From NCBI GenBank assembly GCA_029891385.1, contig CM057228.1, forward strand, positions 83,812,964 through 83,876,963: 64,000 nt of DNA, written 5' to 3'. The stretch is from Erythroxylum novogranatense (taxonomy: Eukaryota; Streptophyta; Magnoliopsida; Malpighiales; Erythroxylaceae). Both the position numbers and the translations under genes were made by a program. Shown piece after piece: positions 11,581 through 22,254 of the stretch (positions are counted from its first letter, which is position 1; the number at the start of each line of letters is the position of its first letter). The notes under the pieces were generated by a model. The model was given only the letters and a program-made list of their open reading frames with translations. It was not told where the DNA came from and made no database searches.

Positions 11581-13358
11581 TGGATCTATTTCTTTTAAGA
11601 TTTTAGGATCTATTTCTTTTAAGATTTTATAGAGTTTTTTATTTATAATGTCTAATAATTGAGTTGTTTCTTCATATTTTTGTTCTTGTAATTTATAATT
11701 TTGAATTGTAGGTACAATGTTAGTGATTATTTTAAATTGATTTTCTATATTTATTTGTTAATCAATTAATATAATTGTTTACTAATATTTATAAAGTATT
11801 TTAATTTGTTTTGTTAATTCGTTTAATTGGTTTTTATAATTGTTAGTTCTTTATTTAGATTTTGTTTAGAATTAATTTCCTTTCTTTCAATAGGAATTTT
11901 AGGTTATGTAATTCTAATGGGTTTATTGAATGTTATTCGGTTCAATAAATCTAATAGGACTTTCTAATCTTAAAGATTGTGAATGTAACAGAGTTTTATT
12001 GTTTAAAGCTCTGTTTTGGGATAAAGATAGTTTAGGGACAGATGTTTCTAATAATTTTATTGGATATTTTATTTCAGGTATTTTCATAAAGTAGTTCTAA
12101 GATTAGTACCTACTTTTGCTGCGTCATTAAATAGTTGATCGATATTAATTTTATCTGTATTTTAAATTCAATACTATGATGTGAGTTAGTTAGAGCATAA
12201 CTAATTTGATAAGTGATTGAAAATGGATATTGACCAATATTCATTAATTGCTCTCTATAAAATTTATAGGCAATTGTAATAGTTTCATCTAGTTTGTGTG
12301 ACTTTGAAGGAATTCCTAATTTTAAGTGAGTATTAAATTTAATTTTTTCCTAAGCTAGATTATTGTTCATAATTCCGATTACTTGATCATTTAAATTAGT
12401 CATTTGTTCATCAACTATAGCCATGCATATGGGGAATCAATTCCTTCTTGGAAAGTAGATTTTAATAAGATCTAGATTATAGATAAATTGATATAACCTA
12501 TTTTGTGTCTTTTGTCTTCAAGGATTTTTGTAATTGTTTGTAAATTTGTTCTTAATCTATTAAGTTAATTCGGATATTTTCGTTACATTGATCTATAGGT
12601 GTTTCATGAATTAATTTTCCATAATAAATAATATTTTTCTGTTAATGAATTTTTAACGAGAGAATTATTTATATCATGTCTAGCTTTAAGATTTAATTGA
12701 GTTTTGCAATTTGTTTTGTTTTCATTTAATAATAAAGTATTGATATGAAATGTTTTAGTTGACTTTGTTACTTCTAAAGAGTCTACATCTAATATATTTT
12801 CTGTTGTAGGTTCAAATTATTATATATTAGTTATTTTAGACATATTAATGATTATTATGAAAAACTTGTTTATGTTCGGATAATTGATTCATTATATTTT
12901 TAATTCTTGGTTATTCATTATAAAATTTTGAGTTGTGTCAAGATGTTCCTTAATAGGTTTTAATCCATTATTATTTATAAAAAACTCTAAATAATTATAT
13001 CTTTCTTCATAATGTTCTTTTCTTGTTTATATTGAATTACTAGGCTCTCAAAATACATAATATCATTTTTAATTGTTTGCAAATAGTATAAGAGTTATTC
13101 ATTTAAATGATTTTGATAATGTTTTGAAATTGTTGATATAGGCGTTTTACTTCGTCTTTTTCTTGATAGTAAAGCGTGTTATGATCGTTAATAAGATTTT
13201 GAAAGGTTTGAAGAGTAATGGAAGAAGCATTAATAGATCGAAGAAAATTATATGAGTAAATGTTTGTATACACTTTTGACTTAGTTTTTATTTTCAGTAT
13301 GTATAATTAATAAATGAATAGATCTACATAATTGATAAATAGACATACTTAAGTAAAC
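11581..13358 (-). pseudogene. Endogenous pararetrovirus: movement protein and leader
   Basis: Minus-strand frames from about 12845 down match the 30K-type movement-protein-like frame of the plus copy at 31121 (shared words include FHINTLL near the start, and ITYQISYALTNSHHSIEFK near 12215-12150). The protein would line plasmodesmata for cell-to-cell spread. 13358-12860 is the noncoding leader with short, unrelated frames. Stops and shifts occur throughout. The leader is continued beyond the inserted LTR at 14963, so the two halves belong to a single viral copy. Confidence 0.75.
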
Positions 13359-14962
13359 CGATAAGTGCATATTTGTTTAATATTTATGTTTTAATTATTC
13401 TTTTTATTCCTCTTTTGGTTTAATTATTGGGACTTAATTTGATTTAATATTTCCTTGTAGGGAATTATAATTTTAGAGGTTTTAGGGAAAGGAGCCATCC
13501 GATTGTGAATTAATGAGTAGTTAAAGGCGTGACCAAGAGAAAACGAAGAAGCATGAAGGGAATTAAGGAGGGTTTTGCAAACTTAATTGTCACATCATCA
13601 CTAGAGACAAAAGGGCAAAATAAGAGGACCAAGGCAGAAAGATCCACGCTTCTGAGGAGGACACATGTGAGACAACAACATTTTAAAGGAGAAGAGCATC
13701 GTTTTGGAGAGGAAACAAGTAGGAAGCAAGATGTTTTAATTGATGTAGACCCTTAATGGTCACATCATAAAGGAGCCACAAGAATAAGAAATAAGAGAGG
13801 AGGCCCAACGGAGGTGGGAAAAAGAGAGGGCCCACTTCATACAAAAACCTATGAGGCTCTAATAGAGGCTGACGTGGAATTGGAGAGGGAAAGACACAAC
13901 AAAGCCAAAGGAGGGGGGCGGCGGTAACGAGGAGGCAAGAAAAGGCTGGAAGTTTTGACTCTTGGATTGAAAACAGGGACGATACAAGGAAAGCGGCAAG
14001 ATTAAAAATACAGCAGCGTGGCTTGGAGAAGAAAACAATCAGCAGCGGCACTTGGAGAGATCTTCTAGTTTTCCTTCTTTTCTTTATTATTTAGACTATG
14101 TTAATTAAGAATCTTGTTTTCTTTAATTTCGTTATGAGTAGCTAAACTATTTTAGTTGGGGAATTCCAATTGTTATGCTTTGACTCGTGAGACCTTATTG
14201 TTCTGATTATTTGGTTTATAATATTCGTACAGTTTCTGCTTTACTGTCATTGTTTATTAATTGATTCTGCGATTAGGAACCGATTGTAGAATTAGTTAAT
14301 TTGCATATCGCCAACTGATTTACTTGGTGGTGTTAACTGGGTGATTAGTGTTTGTGGCAATTGGCACTAGGACATAATACTTGTCTGATTTCGTGTTAAG
14401 AAACTTGCGATCTATCTAGATGAAGCATGAGTCAGTGCGTAGTCAGTTAGGGTTAGTGTTTCTTTAGAGTTTAATGCTGTTAATTAATTGAATCTCGGAG
14501 AGAGTCTCGAAGGGGTTATTAGTTAATTAGGGAAGAGTTCAAAGGAGTCTCTTTGATTTTTCTAAAATTAAGAAGAAACGAGGGAGCTAGAGGTAGTTGG
14601 TAACCATAGCTAACCTATTATTAAACCAAAGAAAATATTTGAGTCAATGATCGCGGTCTATGCATAATTAGGAATTCCCAGGCTAAGTTGTCGTTTATTA
14701 AGTTAATCAATTTTATCTGCGTTCTTTGTTAGTTGAATCATAGTTATTTTATTAATTGAGTCAATAATTTATTAGTGATTAGTTCAATTATTAGTTTAGT
14801 AGAAAACTCCAAAACTCCCTTTTAATTAATTTCATTCGTTCTTTGGCATTTGAATAGAATCAATTTATTCCATTCTCTGTGGATCGACCCCATTTACCAC
14901 TGTGTGCAATTTATATTTGTTTGGTGTTTGGGAATTATTTTTGGTGGATTCGACACCCATCA
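13359..14962 (+). repeat. Solo LTR with perfect 5-bp target duplication TAAAC
   Basis: The 1604-bp segment begins CGATAAGTGCATATT (canonical TGATAAG with one change), ends ...GGTGGATTCGACACCCATCA, and is flanked by TAAAC at 13354-13358 and 14963-14967. The end region CTGTGGATCGACCCC... is typical of plant gypsy LTRs. Removing it restores the viral leader, which then aligns with the leader fragment at 10080-10150. A long purine-rich stretch (13500-14050) lies inside, with no coding function. Confidence 0.85.
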
Positions 14963-16130
14963 TAAACAACGAAGAAGAATAGGGCGAAATTTATAAATTA
15001 AACCGTCGTTAAGAAAATGATTAAGCAAAATTGAATTTAAATAAATTACACAAGTAGATAAAAATATAATGATAGGGTGCAGATAATATAAACTGAGTAA
15101 AGACAAATAGATAATTATTGATGAAAACATAAAAACTAAAGAGAACATACCTTTATGTCTCGTTTTCTTTTGATCGCCAATAGATGCAGGCTTGGAGGAA
15201 TTTGAGAGAGGATATGTAAACTTAAGCGTTTATTTTTTCATACCTTAATAAGGCTTCGTTCGTTACATTATATAGACAAAACACACGAGAAAGATAACAT
15301 AGATAGCCGACACAAGAATAGGTGGCCGAAAAAAGAAAAAATAAAAGCTAACAAAAGATAAAGTAGGTGGCCAACAAATGGCCTAAACAATTAAAGAAAG
15401 GTGGCTAGTGTGGGCCTATATTGCGTTGTTTTTTCTTCAATAATTACATCTCTTAAAGAGTTGTCGTCGGTGGTTTTGTTAGGTTGTGATGTAGTGGGGC
15501 ATTGTTGACAATGATGTTGATGATAATGCCTTAATTGTTGACAAACAACATGTTGCCATTGTTTAGATAAGCCAGTGAATAAAGTAGAAAAAGCTACCTC
15601 TGACTGCTTTAATAATTGAAGTGCTTATGGTGACATGGCTGATTTATATGTTGAAGTCATAATGATGTTTAGTCCTTGATAGTTGAATTTGATTAAGGAC
15701 TCTAGGTTTATCTTTAAATATTGTTGATAGACACATTCAATACAATTGAGATTAAATTGGTTGATTATATCCCAGTTGAATTCATACTTTCGTAGTGTGT
15801 CTATAAGTGGATACATGCCATTGCTAATTCCAATTTGGATATAAACAATTCATGATAATTGCACTTCTGTTTCCTTTAAATTTTCAGCTTGTTTAAAGAT
15901 AGGATAAGTACTGAATACTTTGATAAATACTTCACAGTCTTTAGCAAACCGTTTTTTATAATTTTTTATAGTTAGAATAAATCCAACTGGAATCTCAAAA
16001 AGGGTATTTAAATTAGTAAGATATATGGTGTTTACAAGATCACTTTAGAAAAAGAGATAAGTGGTTAGAGGATCTGTATCAGGAAAAATGATTGCTTTAG
16101 GTCCATATTCTTTAGAATCATTAAGGATAA
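14963..16130 (-). pseudogene. Endogenous pararetrovirus: TAV C-terminal half, intergenic promoter, leader start
   Basis: On the minus strand 16130-15490 encodes the C-terminal half of the viroplasmin/TAV-like protein. The piece at 15816-15625 (FNLNCIECVYQQYLKINLES) matches 29739-29935 of the plus copy. It is followed by an intergenic region with TATA box and poly(A) signal and then by the leader, interrupted at 14963 by the solo LTR. The arrangement (TAV, promoter, leader, movement protein) is the same as in the plus copy at 28.8-32.3 kb. Confidence 0.8.
15229..15275 (-). promoter_or_regulatory. Pararetroviral pregenomic promoter TATA box and poly(A) signal
   Basis: Minus strand: CTATATAATG (15275-15266), followed 32 bp later by AATAAA (15234-15229). 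The plus copy has the identical TATA decamer and its AATAAA at nearly the same spacing. In caulimovirids both signals sit this close together in the terminal redundancy. Confidence 0.75.
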
Positions 16131-16375
16131 ACAAAGAAATATGCCAATACTAGTAACAGATAGAATTCAGAGACAAACAAAGACTTCTGACATATTTTTG
16201 ATAGGTTATCGGAGTTCTGACACCATAGGGAAGATGTATAGGCACCGATGACACTAGTGGATCAAAAACTGAGGCAAAAAAAATCAAAATTGATTTGATG
16301 ACCAAAAGCTTGTGCTGGAGAAGATCAACTAGGTGGAAGTTTCTATATTGCTTATGGTTGTGTTTCTCTTAGTTG

Positions 16376-16529
16376 TGGCAGCCATGGTGAGTGTCAGGGA
16401 AGTGTGAGGCTTAAATGAAGTTAGTTTATTGTGATGCTTGAGATGGTCTTTTGGTGGAAGGGAAGGTGGTGGCAGACATGAGAAGGCATATAGTCACTAA
16501 AACGCTTGGCGTGAAGTAGTTGGAGTTGT
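16376..16529. repeat. 155-bp direct repeat, left copy
   Basis: This copy (GTGAGTGTCAGGGAAGTGTG to GAAGTAGTTGGAGTTG) is nearly identical to 17917-18071. The two flank 1.4 kb of LTR-like sequence. They are too long for a target-site duplication and may be the ends of a tandem duplication or gene-conversion tract. Confidence 0.85.
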
Positions 16530-17916
16530 TAAACCCCTAAGTTTAGACTGCGGGATAGTGCGAGTGTTGGCAAGTCTTGGCCAATGCTTAGCACATAAGT
16601 TAGCATGAGGAAGGCGTGTTGATGAGGGAACAAGGCAAAGTCTTGCGATTTGGCGAGCAAAACTTGAGGAACTTGCTAAATAGGCGAGGGATGGGAAAGT
16701 ATCGACGAAGATCTCGAGAGTAGGCGAGATCGTAGGCATGCATTGAAGAAAATCTTCGACGAGACATGAGATTCGGATGCGAGGCCGCGTGGAGTTAGAA
16801 AACTAAGTCATGCAAGACCCGAGGGTGCGCGAGAAGGCGTAAAGGTGTATGAGACCCGCGAGGATGTGTGAAGGCATGCGAACGTGACAAGACTCCTAAA
16901 CACCTAACTTCGGCAAGGTAGGTCGGAGGTATATAAATGGGCGAGGTTTTTATACTAACTCGGATTGTGACTTGTGACTTAATCATGGAACGATGAGACT
17001 ACACCATGAGGGAGCTTGATCATGGAAGATGAACTTATCCATGGACGTGCATTGATGGACTTATGTGCGATAGGCTATAGTGAAAACACTAAGGCAAATG
17101 TAGGCGAGTGGGATCAGACTTGGTGTAAATTTTGGTAGAGCATCAGACCTTATGGAGATTGACTCGACCCAAGATAAGGACTTGATGGACTAAGGACTTG
17201 GCTATGCTCATATGGATGGACCATGAATAACAGACTTATTGTGGAAAGCAATGGATCATATCAGTGTGCTAGTGGGCTTCGGTGAGATCACATTGCATCA
17301 TCAGTGGATAGAGATCACGGGGAGATCTTGGATGATGTGGCGATAGTTGTGAGTTAGAGTTGCAGTGAAACTCAACATCTAAAGATAGTAGAGATCTTCG
17401 CGGATAAGGATGTTAGTATTCTAGATAATGTTCTAGATAAATGTAAACTCTATCTTTATGTTATCTTGTTAGATTCTATCTTATCAGTTAGAATCCTATT
17501 TGGATGGGGGTGTCATCCAATTGGTTCATGTAATCTTATCTGATAGGGATAGACGTGATCTTAGGTAGTCTAGATTTAGTGGGAATCTATGACTCCAAGT
17601 TAGGATGCCTATATATAGCTCATTCAAGCTTTACCCTTCTCATTCATTCATTCATTCATTCCGAGAGAGCATTCTTTGTATTCTTTTGAGGGAAAGTATA
17701 TAAAGTTAGTTTTTTACCATATCTTTGTGTGTGTTCCTTGTTGCCTATGTTCTTTGTTGCTTCCACATTGTTCCTTCGAGTGTGTGCGAGATAAACACTT
17801 TTAGGGTTACGAAAAGGCTGAGTCTTACTTTAACGGATCTAAATGAGATTGTCGTGCAAAGGGTGTGATCGAGAAACTTCGGATGAAAGTTCGAGTCTCC
17901 AAGGTTACCTTTGTAG
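16530..17916 (+). repeat. LTR-like noncoding segment between the 155-bp repeats
   Basis: Begins (TG)TTAAACCCCTAAGTTTAG and has no significant reading frame. It carries a TATA-like CTATATATAGCTC near 17610, then (CATT)5 at 17641-17660, as in an LTR promoter region. It has higher GC than its surroundings. No matching 5-bp duplication was found at its edges, so its class is uncertain. Confidence 0.45.
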
Positions 17917-18071
17917 CAGCAGCTATGGTAAGTGTCAGGGAAGTGTGAGGCTTAAATGAAGCTGGTTTATTGTGATGCTTGAGATGGTCTTTTGGTGGAA
18001 GGGAAGGTGGTGGCAGACATGAGAAGGCATATAGTCACTAGAAATGCTTGGTGTGAAGTAGTAGGAGTTGT
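17917..18071. repeat. 155-bp direct repeat, right copy
   Basis: Second copy of 16376-16529, with about ten differences by eye. It is preceded by an extra GCAGCAGC run. Confidence 0.85.
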
Positions 18072-19213
18072 CTGTGACTGAAACTACTGATGGGGCGAGT
18101 TTGTGGAGTGTTTATGAAAGAAGCGATAAAGATAGAGGACTATCATTGCAGTTGATAGTCCTCCAAGTAGCTTCGAGGCAGTGGTGGTGAGAAACAAACG
18201 ATGGTTGCCACTGGAGGAGCTGTTGGAGACACACGACTAGAGCTTCATGAGGTGGACGATTGACATCTATGCTTTACCATGGAGGTTGGCTTGAAAAGGC
18301 GGCAACTTTCACAAAAGATAGTGACAACTGGAGCTTACAGCAGTCGATGACTACTAATCGAAGATAGAATCAATGATGGAGAGAGGCGGTGAAAACGTCG
18401 AACAGTGGTGATTGCTAACTTGAGGGTAGTGACTGTGGCATCACTGACTAAAGCAATTAGGGTTTTTTCTTAGTTTCTGAAAGAGAGAGAATGGTGATGA
18501 TTGGTAGCGGATATGGTATATTTGGACATAAGTCAAACCTATTCTAGGTTAGGAATAAAGTATTCTTAACTTAGAATAATTAGAACGAGGCTTGTTTGGG
18601 TATAAAGATAAGCTTATTCTAATTTTATAATAAGTTATGTTCGGTTATTAGATTAAAGTAATCCAAAGTTGAATAAAGTTATTCTTGGTTTGAATAGAGT
18701 ATTCTAAGGCATATTATCAAACAAAATTAATTTTAAAAAAATCAAAATTTAATTTCAAAATTAAAGAAATTATTTTTATTATGATTAAGATTAATAATTA
18801 TATTGATTCTTAATTTAATTTAAAAATTAGTTTTAATTAGATTTAAATTATTTAATTAGATTCCTTGAAATTAAGAAAAGTATTTCCTAATTGAATTTAC
18901 TTATTTCAATTCAATTAAGATAAATTATTTGTTTAGATAAATTTATTTATTTTATTTAGAAATTTATCTTTATCTATGAATAATAAGTTTCTTAGTTTGT
19001 TAGAAAAGGTTTTTTATTAAATTTGAAAAGTTTTTGTTTAATAATTTAGAAAATATGCATTCTTTGATATTATTGAAAATAATTTTTAATTTATTAAGGA
19101 AATAATTCTAATTAATTAAGAAATTAATTTCTAAATAAATAACATAGAAGACTTTCTTAATTGTTTAAGTGTTTATTTAATTTTGAAAGTGGTTTCGTTT
19201 AATATTAAAATAT
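18072..19213. other. No gene recognised
   Basis: 18080-18500 is of moderate GC without a sustained frame. 18500-19213 becomes A/T-rich, with repeated TATTCTAA/TTAGAATA-like words (18545-18715) that could be a decayed small DNA element. Nothing can be assigned. Confidence 0.4.
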
Positions 19214-19345
19214 AGTTTTCTAATTAAGAAAATGTAAGTTCTAAATTAATTAGAAGTAATTTTCTAATTGGATCAAAATTCTTACTTGTTGAATTTTTAA
19301 AAGGAGTTTTTCTAGATTACAATATATATACATACATACATACAC

Positions 19346-19380
<35 letters not shown>

Positions 19381-19421
19381 ATACATACATACATACATTC
19401 ATATATATATAACATACATAC

Positions 19422-19460
<39 letters not shown>

Positions 19461-19727
19461 CATACATACATTCATACATATATAACATACATACATATAT
19501 ATATGTGTGTATATATATATGTATGTTATATATGTATGAATGTATGTATGTATGTATATACATATATATATATACATACATATATATAGTGTATGTATGT
19601 ATGTGTATATATATTGTAATCTAGAAAAAACTCCTTTTTAAAAATTCAACAAGTAAGAATTTTGATCCAATTAGAAAATTACTTCTAATTAATTTAGAAC
19701 TTACTTTTTCTTAATTAGAAAAAAAAG
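19214..19727. repeat. Half-kilobase palindrome with an (AT)/(ATGT) microsatellite centre
   Basis: The left arm (19214-19330, from TTTTCTAATTAAG to TCTAGATTACAATATATA) reappears as its reverse complement at about 19604-19727 with only a few mismatches. The centre (19331-19603) is itself made of TATATA, CATA and TGTATG runs that are roughly self-complementary. The whole could form a long hairpin. The right arm ends where plastid-derived DNA starts. The frames predicted inside it are microsatellite artefacts. Confidence 0.9.
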
Positions 19728-19734
19728 TGAAATA

Positions 19735-19931
19735 GAACATGAAACCGTAAGCTCCCAAGCAGTTCCACGAATTTGATCAATTACTCTTCGCGCTTTATGA
19801 GGGGACATACATATATGTTTACCTAAAGCGGATACTTCTGTATATGGGTCCTTTTTGCTTTTTTCTATCATAAAAAAACATCGTATTAATAAATGGGGAG
19901 TCCGTTTTGAAATCGTCCGCCCTACAACCAC
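19735..19931 (-). pseudogene. rpl22: Nuclear plastid DNA: rpl22 5' part
   Basis: Minus strand: the segment [17 protein letters not shown] and the preceding [10 protein letters not shown] match the N-terminal part of plastid ribosomal protein L22. Similarity stops after the RG residues, where the native gene continues RSYEETL. No organellar neighbour genes are kept in order, so this is a fragment in nuclear DNA. Confidence 0.8.
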
Positions 19932-20366
19932 CCCCGAGTATATGCTTCAACAGGAATTACACAAGGGTAGATTGATACAATAGAAACCTCTGGTAAAATG
20001 CCTACCCGTAACCCAACAGATAAAGTACATTACATAGTCCGTTTGAGGGATTGGCGACTTACCCATTCAGTGACTTTGGCACTGGATGTTCCCTCAAAAA
20101 AGGGGAAAATACAAGGATAAAATATATAGAATATATAGAATTTAAAATAGAAAATAGAATATTCAAATCTAATATTAAAATATATAGAATAGAAATATAT
20201 ATATATAGATATTATATATAGAATATATATAGAATAGTAATATATATATAATATTAATATATATAATATTTATAATTTATAATTTATAAAGAGAGATCAA
20301 AAAGGGGCTTTTTCCAACTTTACGTGTTGTGTAATGTAACAATTTAGTTACTTTTTTTTTTGAATT
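19932..20366. other. Possible plastid-derived sequence plus A/T-rich run
   Basis: 19932-20100 has the moderate GC of a plastid coding region but I could not name the gene. 20101-20310 is nearly pure A/T with TATAGAATATA repeats. 20311-20366 may be plastid spacer next to the tRNA piece. Confidence 0.3.
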
Positions 20367-20544
20367 GGGATAGATGGATGAGTGGACTAAAGCGTCGGAT
20401 TGCTAATCCGTTGTGTGAGTGGGAACTGAGTTTCTGTCTGGGTATGCCATGCAAGCACGGCTTAGGGAGGGATTTTTTTTACCTATTTTAAATCCATTTT
20501 CTACTCCATCCGACTAGTTCCGGGTTCGAGTCCCGGGCAACCCA
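20367..20544 (+). pseudogene. Chimeric plastid tRNA fragment: trnS-GCU 5' part joined to trnK-UUU intron end and 3' exon
   Basis: 20367-20414 matches the 5' portion of plastid trnS-GCU through the anticodon (GGATTGCTAATCC). Around 20450-20470 GCAAGCACGGCTTAGGGAGG resembles domain V of the trnK group II intron. 20510-20544 (starting CCGACTAGTTCCGGG, ending CAACCCA) is the trnK-UUU 3' exon. The two tRNAs are not adjacent in this way in plastid genomes, so a junction lies near 20415. It cannot fold into one tRNA. Confidence 0.75.
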
Positions 20545-20563
20545 TTATAACTATGCTATTGAA

Positions 20564-20742
20564 ATAGTATGAAAAGCGATTCCCGTAGTAGCGGCGAGCG
20601 AAATGGGAGCAGCCTAAACCGTGAAAACAGGGTTGTGGGAGAGCAATACAAGCGTCATGCTACTAGGCGAAGCGGTGGAGTGCTGCACCCTAGATGGCGA
20701 AAGTCCAGTAGCCGAAAGAATCACTAGCTTACGCAGGTTACA
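20564..20742 (+). pseudogene. Plastid 23S rRNA fragment
   Basis: CCCGTAGTAGCGGCGAGCGA, followed by GGGAGCAGCCTAAACCGTGA and the GTGGAGTGCTGCACCCTAGA segment, is the 5' domain of plastid-type 23S rRNA. Only about 180 bp of the 2.8-kb gene are present, so it cannot function. Confidence 0.9.
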
Positions 20743-20747
20743 ATTTT

Positions 20748-20863
20748 GAGGATGCCGTACTCATTAGCGAACGTCTGGTATCTGAAGATATTTATACTTC
20801 TTTTCACATACGGAAATATGAAATTCAGACTCATGTGACAAGCCAAGGCTCTGAAAAGATCAT
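20748..20863 (+). pseudogene. rpoB: Plastid rpoB fragment
   Basis: The frame [20 protein letters not shown], and then [18 protein letters not shown], is the plastid RNA polymerase beta subunit. It is directly preceded by 23S rRNA sequence and followed by rpl20. Neither is its plastid neighbour. Confidence 0.9.
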
Positions 20864-21116
20864 TTCGCGGGGCTCATTCCAAACTTACTCGAAATAGTAT
20901 TCAACAAAAAATAAGAGCTTTGGTTTCAACTCATCGGGATAGAGATAGGCAAAAAAGAAATTTTCTCCGTTTATGGGTACCTCGGATAAATGCAGGAATT
21001 AGAACGAATAAGGTATCTGACAGTTATAGTTATAGTTATAGTAAATTAATAAACACTCTGTACTAGAGACAGTTGCTTCTTACTCTTAAAATACTTGCAC
21101 AAATAGCTATATTAAC
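20864..21116 (+). pseudogene. rpl20: Plastid rpl20 fragment
   Basis: [20 protein letters not shown] and the following [15 protein letters not shown] match plastid ribosomal protein L20. The frame continues with an expanded SYSYSYS stretch and a stop, then [15 protein letters not shown]. The 5' end of the gene is missing. Confidence 0.88.
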
Positions 21117-21117
21117 A

Positions 21118-21240
21118 TAATGACAACGAGCTCTTATTGCCGCCTGCGTTACTGAATCCGCTGCTTTTTTTTTTGTACCAACAATTAAGAATTGCTTTCT
21201 CCTCCTTGCTGCATCAAAAACTATTTTCCAAGTAGTGTGA
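21118..21240 (-). pseudogene. rps2: Plastid rps2 fragment
   Basis: Minus strand: [20 protein letters not shown], then [17 protein letters not shown], matches plastid ribosomal protein S2. It is in opposite orientation to the adjoining rpl20 piece. Confidence 0.85.
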
Positions 21241-21399
21241 GGGCTATTATTTCAAATAAAATATTGGGTATAACCTAATACATCTAGTACACGATTAAAG
21301 TCCTAATCTCGTTTGGAGTCATGACATATAATCAATTACTTTTTTTACATTTATATTTTTGTTCTAAGTGGAATTCATCTTATTAGTATAGTTGATATT

Positions 21400-22254
21400 A
21401 AGAGTTAGGGAACCGAATTTCTTTAACATAAATTATGTTGGATAGAAAAGCTATATGTCCATTATGCAATTTTGTTACTGATCCTTGTTAAGGATTTGGA
21501 GTTAAAGTTTTAAAAACATGTCAAAATCATATAGAAGACAAAATTTATTAACATTTTGAGTTGAATAATGTCTCATAAACTTTGGTTACAATATGTAAAA
21601 TGTATGTTGACATCATGATAGCAAGATGTAAGAGGTTGCATGATGTAGAGCTAAAAGGTATAGTACTATGATGAAATTGTTTTGTTCAATCTAACCTACT
21701 AAAAGCATAAACATAGACATCAATTAAAGGCTTTGTTATAGAATGATAATAGTTATCATTAGAAAAAATGATTACACGACTTATATATATATTCATCACT
21801 ATAGTGTTTAAGGCATGATGAGAATAGATTGTTGAGAAAAGTAGTTGATCAAAGTTGATGGAAATAATTTGTATATGTTAGATCAAAAGACACTTTTCTT
21901 TTAATATAAGTGGCAAGAATATAAAGTTAGATAGCCAAGACAATCCTTTCATGCGATATTGGTTAAATCAACATAATAAGAATTATAAAGTGAAATATAA
22001 AGATATATGTATCCTTTTGATTATGAAGCATATGAAACTTGTTAAATTGAAGAATACTACATCGAATTTTGGTAAAAATACGATGATGGTATTGAATTAT
22101 TAATTTATACATATGATGTATTAGCTAGAATAACAATTCATAAAATGATGATTCTTATATTTGATTAGTATTACCAATGAATTTATGTGAAACATTCATA
22201 TATATTAAATGAAATATTGATTTTAAAAATTTGAAAATTTAAAATTGTTTAAAT
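21400..22254 (+). pseudogene. Decayed Ty1/copia internal region, first part
   Basis: Faint translated similarity to a copia pre-integrase segment (SFDYEAYETC followed by a stop, near 22010) and to the sequence before it, with many stops. The region is interrupted by a solo LTR at 22255 and seems to resume at 23872. The 5' LTR was not identified. Confidence 0.45.

Noticed and set aside
19250..19581. Three minus-strand open frames rich in Tyr/Ile
   Set aside because: They are translations of the TA/CATA microsatellite at the palindrome centre.
20367..21240. Functional plastid tRNA, rRNA and protein genes
   Set aside because: All are short fragments in an order not found in plastids, with stops and missing ends, surrounded by nuclear retroelements.
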